The translations under genes and the position numbers were made by a program. A stretch of DNA of 64,000 bases from Anaeramoeba flamelloides. Taxonomy: Eukaryota > Metamonada > Anaeramoebidae. Of this stretch, positions 57,685 to 64,000 are shown piece after piece. The stretch lies in NCBI GenBank assembly GCA_027625915.1, contig JANTQA010000030.1, positions 3,472,001-3,536,000 of the forward strand, read 5' to 3'. The notes under the pieces were generated by a model, which made no database searches, had not been told where the DNA came from, and was given only the letters and a program-made list of their open reading frames with translations. Every line of letters starts with the position of its first letter. Positions within the stretch are counted from its first letter, which is position 1.

Positions 57685-60169
57685 TTGGAAATAATTATTT
57701 AGAACCGATTTAAATTCCCCCCCCACCCTTCAGATTATCTACTAAACCATTAGATTTTTTGAAGATAATAACTTAAATATTTAATCTTTGATCAATCTCT
57801 ACGAAAAAAAAATTGTCTTTATCGAGTATTAATCCAAATTGGACAATTATTTGAAATATAATTATTAATTTTTTATTAATTTATTTACATGCCCTTTTAA
57901 TTATTAAAAATAAATAATGTACAAAAATTAGATATTTATTTATCAAGATTATATTTTTTATAAAAGAGTGTGTAAAATTTGGGGAAATATTATTGGTGAT
58001 TAATTTTTTCCTTGGAATATATCAATTACCCCACTTTGATAATATTATAATGAAAATTTTATTGATATTTTTATTTAAAATAAATATTTTTATTGTTTTT
58101 CTAATTATTCTAAAATTAACGAAACCAAAACATTATGTTATATCAATTATTATAATATGGATCATATCATTCGCATTTTCATTTTTTGATTTTATCCAAT
58201 GATATATATTCAAAAATTTTATAATGCTAGACAAGCAATTTATTTTTTTTTGGAAATCCAAATTTTGATTTCCAGATAAATTCACGATAAGGTTCAATTA
58301 GTTTATATAACAAAAAAATATTTTATTACCAACTATTACAAAATTTTAGGGGTTTACATTGATTTTTGAATAATTTTTATTTTATTTGAAAGACAGATAA
58401 AAAAAAATCTTGTTGTTTATAAATCAAATTTGAAAAATACAAAAAAATACATCCAAAATATTGGAGATAGAATTTAATAATTATTTTTTAGAACCGGTTC
58501 GCTGTTTGATTCAAGGTGTTTAGAACTTGAATATCTCAAAAAAATTTGAAAATTTTTGTAAATTGATGATTATTAATGATAAGGTTTGAATCAAAAAATT
58601 AAAATTTAATGTATTCTCTATTTCATAATTTTTTTCTTTTATAAAATTTCAAGTCCCGTAATAGCCTATTATTACCTAAAAATTTTGCCATAAAAAAGAA
58701 ATTATTATATAGAAAATCAATTTTCTGTTTATCATAGATTTTACTGTATATAGGAATGGCTATAATAAAAAAAAAGACAAAGTTGCACAACAAATTATGA
58801 CATAATAATTAGCACATATATCAATACTAATTGTTAAATTTTGGAAATTTGTTTTGTCATCGTTTCAGGAACTAGATATATATTATCATAAAGTAAATAT
58901 TTAAATTTGAAAACCTTTCTGAAAAAATAATTGTTGAGTATCATTGATTATTGAAACTTTTGAAACCAAAAAATACATATCGCTGTTTCATTTGTGGAAA
59001 AAATAGTATAAACCAGAGTTGAATCTTTAATTAATCAATTTTTGAATATTTTTAAAATTAAATTATTGGATAAATTAAATTATGTTTTGGATCTAGAAAT
59101 GTGTTTAGGGGGATGATGGAAATTAATCATTGAATAAACTAAAAAAATAGACTGGAAATGTCTATATTTCAAACAAATCTTTTCCTTTTCAGAGACCAAA
59201 CAAGAAAGATCACAATTCCAAATCAATATGTTGAGATCAAAAAATCCAGAAAAAAAAATATCAACCAAAATATATTTTCGAAGATTGTTTTTTTTCTTTA
59301 TATTCTTAGATTATATGTATCCAAACAAAGTCTTTACAATGGATTTCTCACCCCATGATTATTTAGTATTTTTTACAAAAAAATTTTCACAAATTTATTT
59401 TCAAAATTAAATAATTTCAAATATTTTAATCAATCAAACAATTAACAAAGAATACTTGTTTCAATGATTAAAATAGAGAGATTTTATTCCCTACTGGAAA
59501 AAACAGTTACAAAAGATCCGACCCAAAGAAAAAGCAAAATAGAAAAAAAAATCCAATCATAATTCATAATTATTTTGATTTTTCCATTCAATGGTGTAAT
59601 AAAAAATTTTCAAAATCAAAAAATATCATCCAATAAATCTTTATTTCTGAAAAAGAATTAAAAAAATACTGATTTTCATAATTAAAAATTAGAATTAGCT
59701 GAATTCAATCAAAATATGGAAATTAAAATTCATTTTGAGAATTATATTGGAAAAGAAAGTAATTTTTTTATCAAAATTTTTCCATACAAAAGTTTTTGTT
59801 TTCAGAATTAATAATAAAACTCAAGAAAAGAAGAAAATAATTGTATAAAATATTACAGATCAGATCAAGAAATAAATGATTTTTATTTATTTTTTCTTTA
59901 TCCATTTTTAATTTTTTTTGATTAACATGCTTTAGTTGGTATGTAAATATATTATAATGACTTATATTCCACACTGACATTTATTAAATTATTACTATAT
60001 TTTGTTTAAGAAATGATTTAAATAATTCAGTTTCATATAAACGAAGGAACTCAAAATTTGTAAAATCTACTTACACCCTTATTTTTTTTTTTATATATAA
60101 CCCAAACTCTGGTAATTATAATGATATACCTAAAAAAAGATAATTAATTAAATTACACTTGATCATAAT

Positions 60170-60480
60170 AATATTCAGTTAATGAAAAACAAGAATAAAA
60201 ATAATGATTTTACAAACCTCAAATTAAACTTTTTTTTTTATTTTTTATCAAAATAGATAGATCTAACAAAGATGAGCAAACAATTCAATGAGTATTCTAG
60301 AGACATCCCAATTTGATCAACTTTAGGTAGATTTAATATTGAGGCAATAAAAAATCTCTTTAGTAATACAAAGGCTTTGATTTTTATTTTTCCAAATATA
60401 ACAAATTAATAATTTAATCAAATAATTGTTTAAGGCTAGATCTCTTTTTTTTAAATGTAATATTCACAATATTTGACAAT
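60170..60480 (-). repeat. R1 fragment, inverted
   Basis: Reverse-complemented, the segment around 60260-60340 reads TTAAATCTACCTAAAGTTGA ... GAATACTCATTGAATTGTTTG, matching the interior of R1 copies at 26251 and 50982. The ends are not resolved; probably an old truncated copy. Confidence 0.5.
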
Positions 60481-60875
60481 TTCAAAGAGTGATGTTTTGT
60501 ACGAACAATAATAATCATTTTCTTTTTTGATTATGATGACTATTTTTGGGTATTTAAATATAAAAAACAAATAATTAAGATGAAGATTTGAACTCTTTCA
60601 TAATAAATTAATGTTTTAAGAACTATAGAATAAATCCAAATTTAGTAATTTTTTTGCAAATACAATTACCATGATACTTATATTAATACATTTCTTTTCT
60701 ATGTAGAATATTGATTTTATAAATCCACAAATTAAAAGGAAATTAAAGTCTCTCTAGTACTAGAATTTTATTGATAATGTTATCAGTCATATATTTAGTC
60801 TCAAGTATGAAATAAGTATTTTTCAACAAATTAAACAAAAATCCCCATGAAAAACAGTATTGATGATATTTTTTA

Positions 60876-61139
60876 ATACTCTGTTTGGGATTATTCATTC
60901 TCTCCATATTTTTAGAATATGGAGCAATAATTTCAAATGTTTTTCTTGGCAAAAATAATGGCACAGACCATTTAAATACTTTCAAGTCTTTTTTAAACTT
61001 TCAGACTAACAGTCTGATCCTTTCAGACCCCGATCCTATTTCATCATTTTTCAAATTTCAAATACTTGATACAGACTTTTATAATCCAAAAAAGGGTAAA
61101 AAAATTAAATTAACAAAAGATAACATTTTGAATCGTTAA
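60876..61139 (+). other. Open frame of 88 codons, coding-like but without ATG
   Basis: The plus-strand frame ends at TAA 61137-61139 and reads protein-like in its second half (NSLILSDPDPISSFFKFQIL, then DTDFYNPKKGKKIKLTKDN). AG acceptor-like sites (CTTTCAG) occur at about 61001-61007 and 61019-61025, so it could be a terminal exon. The minus strand is also open over 60743-60985 and equally plausible (CPYSKN-like, ending KILVLERL). With no start codon, no family and no upstream exon found, it stays a candidate only. Confidence 0.25.
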
Positions 61140-61437
61140 AAAATTTTGAAATTTATCAAAAAGAAAAATATTTGTTACCTTTCAAGAACCTGAAACTCTT
61201 TTTATGAAACCTAAAAATTGGAAAGTATTTAAATTACATGTTTTTAAAAGTTTGATTTGGAAAAAACTTTTAGTCTGAAAGTTGTTGAATTTAATCTAAA
61301 ATTACTTTTTCAGAATTTGAAATAATTTCAAAAAACAGAGACACTGTAAGCTAAAAAAACAACCACTTTTTAGAGTTATTCTGTATTGTGTAACCCAACA
61401 ACATTTCATTTTTTTTTTTTTACTTGAAATTAAAATC

Positions 61438-62115
61438 ATGAGCTATTCTGATTCTACAAATTCTTCGTACCAATCAGAAAGTACATACTTTTCAGATTTC
61501 AGTTCTGGTGAATCAACAAATACCTCAAACACTTCAAAATCTTCAAATTATTCAAACACGCCCACATCTGAATATGATTCAAATTACACAACTTCTTCGA
61601 CTGATGGTCAAAAAACATCTTTCTCGTTGTCTAGTTCAGGCTCTAGTTCCAGCTCCACTTATAACCCTAACTCTACTTCTTCAACAAGCATTAAATCTAT
61701 AACAAGATCACCATCTTCTTTTTCTTCCACTTCGGGTTCTGACACAAACCCAAATAACAAAGAAAAAAAAAATAAATCTCATTCGTCTGAAAATTTCAAA
61801 AAGAAAAGGAAAGCGAAAAAGATAAAAAAATCTTCAAAAAAAAAGAAAAAGATTCAAAAATCATTCAAAGGTTTGAATTTAAATCAACAGTGTGAACGAA
61901 ACAAAAGGATAATTGGTGAATTACAAAAAAAATTAAAGAAAATAAAAGACAAAAATAAACGAAAAAAAATAAAAAAAGAAGATTTACAACAAGAGATTTT
62001 GGCACAAGATCTTCAAATTTCAAATTACAGACAAAAAATTAAAAAAATAAACAAACAATTGAATCGTATTGATAAGAACAAAAAAATTAAACGAAAAAAA
62101 AAGAAAAAAAAATAG
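61438..62115 (+). CDS. Ser-rich / Lys-rich coiled-coil protein, 225 aa
   Basis: Unrecognised. One open frame from the ATG at 61438 to TAG. Residues 1-105 are about half Ser/Thr (DSTNSSYQSESTYFSDFSSG and similar), with few hydrophobic residues, and probably disordered and phosphorylated. Residues 106-145 are Lys-rich with nuclear-localisation-like clusters (KKKRKAKKIKK, KKSSKKKKKIQK). Residues 150-212 form a likely coiled coil (RNKRIIGELQKKLKKIKD ... DLQQEILAQDLQISNYRQKI). The tail is Lys-only. The layout suggests a nucleic-acid-associated nuclear or nucleolar protein, but that is inference from composition. The frame is preserved through low-complexity DNA, which supports a real gene. Confidence 0.75.
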   Translation: MSYSDSTNSSYQSESTYFSDFSSGESTNTSNTSKSSNYSNTPTSEYDSNYTTSSTDGQKTSFSLSSSGSSSSSTYNPNSTSSTSIKSITRSPSSFSSTSGSDTNPNNKEKKNKSHSSENFKKKRKAKKIKKSSKKKKKIQKSFKGLNLNQQCERNKRIIGELQKKLKKIKDKNKRKKIKKEDLQQEILAQDLQISNYRQKIKKINKQLNRIDKNKKIKRKKKKKK

Positions 62116-64000
62116 TTTTGACTTAGTTGTATAAATTTGTATTAAAAATTCAGTTTTGTTTTTTCTTTTGTGTTTTCAAGTTAAATTTTTACCACTCATT
62201 CATTTTTTTTTAAAAATATCACCGGAATTAACAAACTGTTGATGTAGATTGGGCATTTAATGACTATGGAAAACAATGAAATTAATAAAAATACCATTTC
62301 AAAAAAATCTTTAAAATAAAAATTAATTTGAAAAAGTAAGATTTAATTTAATTTCTTGAAATAACTATTCATATTAATGTTTAAAATTTACTTTTCAAAA
62401 TAAAAAAAAAGATATATATATCGTCTAAAAAAAAAATAACAATAAGTATCAAAGAACCAATTTAGATATAAATAATTGTTTACTAATAGTATAGCACACT
62501 CTTTTAAATCAGATACTCATTATTTTCCTTCTATTTTAAACCCAAAATCTATCCTGTTTTTTATAGAATTGCTTGTAAAAAGTAGGGAAATAAGGTTCTA
62601 AAAACGATTTTAAAAAAAATTACAAAATTTTTGATTATTAATTGAAATGCCAAAAAGAAGAAAAAGACAAATCAAAAGGAGGATGATTGTACTCTAAGGG
62701 GATGAATAGTTGATATTTTTTAAAACTTTGGACACTATTTTGAAAAATATTCAAGCTAAAAAATAATGATTTTTAATTGATCTTTTCTGAGTAGAAATTC
62801 GTTTTTTAAAATTGTAAAAAGTTTTTTATTTTTAACTATTCAAAAGGAAAGCTAAGAGAATAGTTTTAGTGATGGTCAAGATGAAAGTATTGAATTAAGG
62901 GAAAATTAAATCTGAAAGAAACTTGAAATTCTTTTCCAAATTATTAAAACCAGTTTCGACAATTTATGTACTTTTTTCAGGATTAGATTAAATTCAGAAA
63001 TTAAATTAATTTATCAAGAGTTATGCTTATATCAATTCTGTTTATCGGTTTTATCATTTTAAATTACTGATCATTCAAAATTGATTATCAAAATATTTAA
63101 ATTTTATAGAATAACAGGATAAAAAAAAATATTTTATAATTTTTAAAAAAAGAGAAACTACAGAATAGTTTTAAATATCTAAATGAATTGTGAATTGGGT
63201 TTTCGATCAAATCACCTTTTATTAATGTTTTTGGAAATAACTCATAATTAAATTTAATTTTGAAAAAGTTTTGTGTTTTTTAGCAAAATTTACCTCGATA
63301 ACAATTGAAGCGTTTTCAATATTTTCCATGTTCCAGGTTTTCAAAAAAAATATGAATGAATTAAATAAGTTGTTATTAATATTTTGTTTTTCCCCACCTT
63401 TAAGAATTCACGAAAAAAAAATTGAATTTATATTTTCAGAATTAGCTTAATTCTCGAAAGGATGAAAATTTTTGTGTAAGTGTATGAAAATTTTGACTAT
63501 TTTATCTGAAATTCAAAGAGTTATGACAAAGAAATTTCTGAAAAAAATACAATAAATTACATTTGTGAACATTTTTATAGTACATCATTCTTTAAAATTC
63601 CAACACGTTCCCCCAAATCCAACAATTATAAATTAACAAAAAAAAAAACAAACAATTTCTGAATGGCCAACAAAACAATTACAAATTATTGATTTGAAAC
63701 AAACAACATTGTATAGATATTTAAAGATTATGAAATATGAATAAAAAAAGAATATTTTTCAAATTCAAAAAGGCGTATTTTTTATTTTGTTGAGAAAATA
63801 CCCCATTTATAATTGGTAAATACACATTTGAAATTACATCCCGTGTTATTTTTTTTTCAATAATGTTTACTTATTAAATCATCAAAAGGAACCAACAAAT
63901 AATAATAATATATGTGATAAAAGTTTCTTAAAGTTCTATTAATAAAAAAGAAAATCTAAAAATGAAGGATCAACAAGGAAATTACTCTTGAAGAATATAT
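62116..64000. other. Intergenic AT-rich DNA to the window end, no gene seen
   Basis: About 1.9 kb. No open frame with protein-like composition. A terminus resembling R7 (TTTTTGGAAATAACTCATAA, about 63220-63243) suggests a decayed element end. Confidence 0.5.

Larger units (their letters stand above)
52895..61437. other. Intergenic region with elements and palindromes, no confident gene
   Basis: About 8.5 kb. It contains a TTAA-flanked TIR element (54644-55057), an array of palindromes (55807-56532), MITE family C copy 2 (57492-57684), an inverted relic at 58960-59040 of the repeat at 2995-3080, an inverted copy of the 2.2-kb module (59540-59800) and an inverted R1 fragment (about 60170-60480). 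Around 60743-61139 both strands carry protein-like open frames without ATG; see the separate entry. Confidence 0.6.

Noticed and set aside
57993-58202. Hydrophobic 69-codon frame resembling membrane helices (IIIIWIISFAFSFF)
   Set aside because: AT-rich random DNA readily encodes Ile/Phe/Leu runs; there is no flanking exon, family motif or splice context.
1-64000. tRNA, rRNA and CRISPR arrays
   Set aside because: No cloverleaf with a GGTTCGA-type loop, no rRNA blocks and no direct repeats with regular spacers were found by eye.

Overview
The window is AT-rich nuclear DNA from a microbial eukaryote. Spliceosomal introns are mostly 73-279 nt, with GTAAGT/GTAAAT/GTATGA-type donors and AG acceptors behind T-rich tracts. 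All gene models use the standard genetic code. Conserved genes (MCM4, PSMA3, TIM17, an MKT1 homolog, a bZIP factor) carry in-frame EQEQ, NENENE and KETEKT runs. That protein style, the very low GC and the sparse genes fit a protist such as an anaeramoebid or another amoeboid lineage. No marker here fixes the species, so this is an inference.

Layout. 1-3810: repeat-rich intergenic DNA. 3811-5216 (-): four-exon gene for an unrecognised 284-aa protein. 5217-14841: mobile-repeat territory. 14842-22959 (-): seven-exon MKT1 homolog whose fifth intron is about 4.95 kb and full of repeats. 27239-28431 (+): three-exon proteasome alpha subunit PSMA3. 32236-36392 (-): two-exon MCM4 carrying an in-frame 315-aa intein. 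38953-39273 (+): small secreted or single-pass membrane protein. 39965-46100: inverted-repeat elements plus two doubtful small genes. 46155-46762 (+): TIM17. 47-51.5 kb: further elements. 51899-52894 (-): bZIP factor. 53-61 kb: elements and an array of palindromes. 61438-62115 (+): Ser-rich/Lys-rich coiled-coil protein.

The recognised genes are ordinary housekeeping functions (replication, protein turnover, mitochondrial-type import, RNA-level and transcriptional regulation). I see no operon or pathway cluster. The rest is dominated by short non-autonomous DNA elements with terminal inverted repeats, usually flanked by TA and so Tc1/mariner-like. At least four TA-type families occur in two or three copies, and one element is flanked by TTAA.

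The standout feature is the intein in nuclear MCM4. It sits between two serines of the conserved GKGSS loop of the AAA+ core. It keeps Ser1, the TxxH motif, His-Asn at its end and Ser+1, but its endonuclease domain looks degenerate and carries a CX2CX2C cluster and a ten-Asn run. Exon boundaries were worked out by eye; each multi-exon model listed as CDS keeps frame across its introns.
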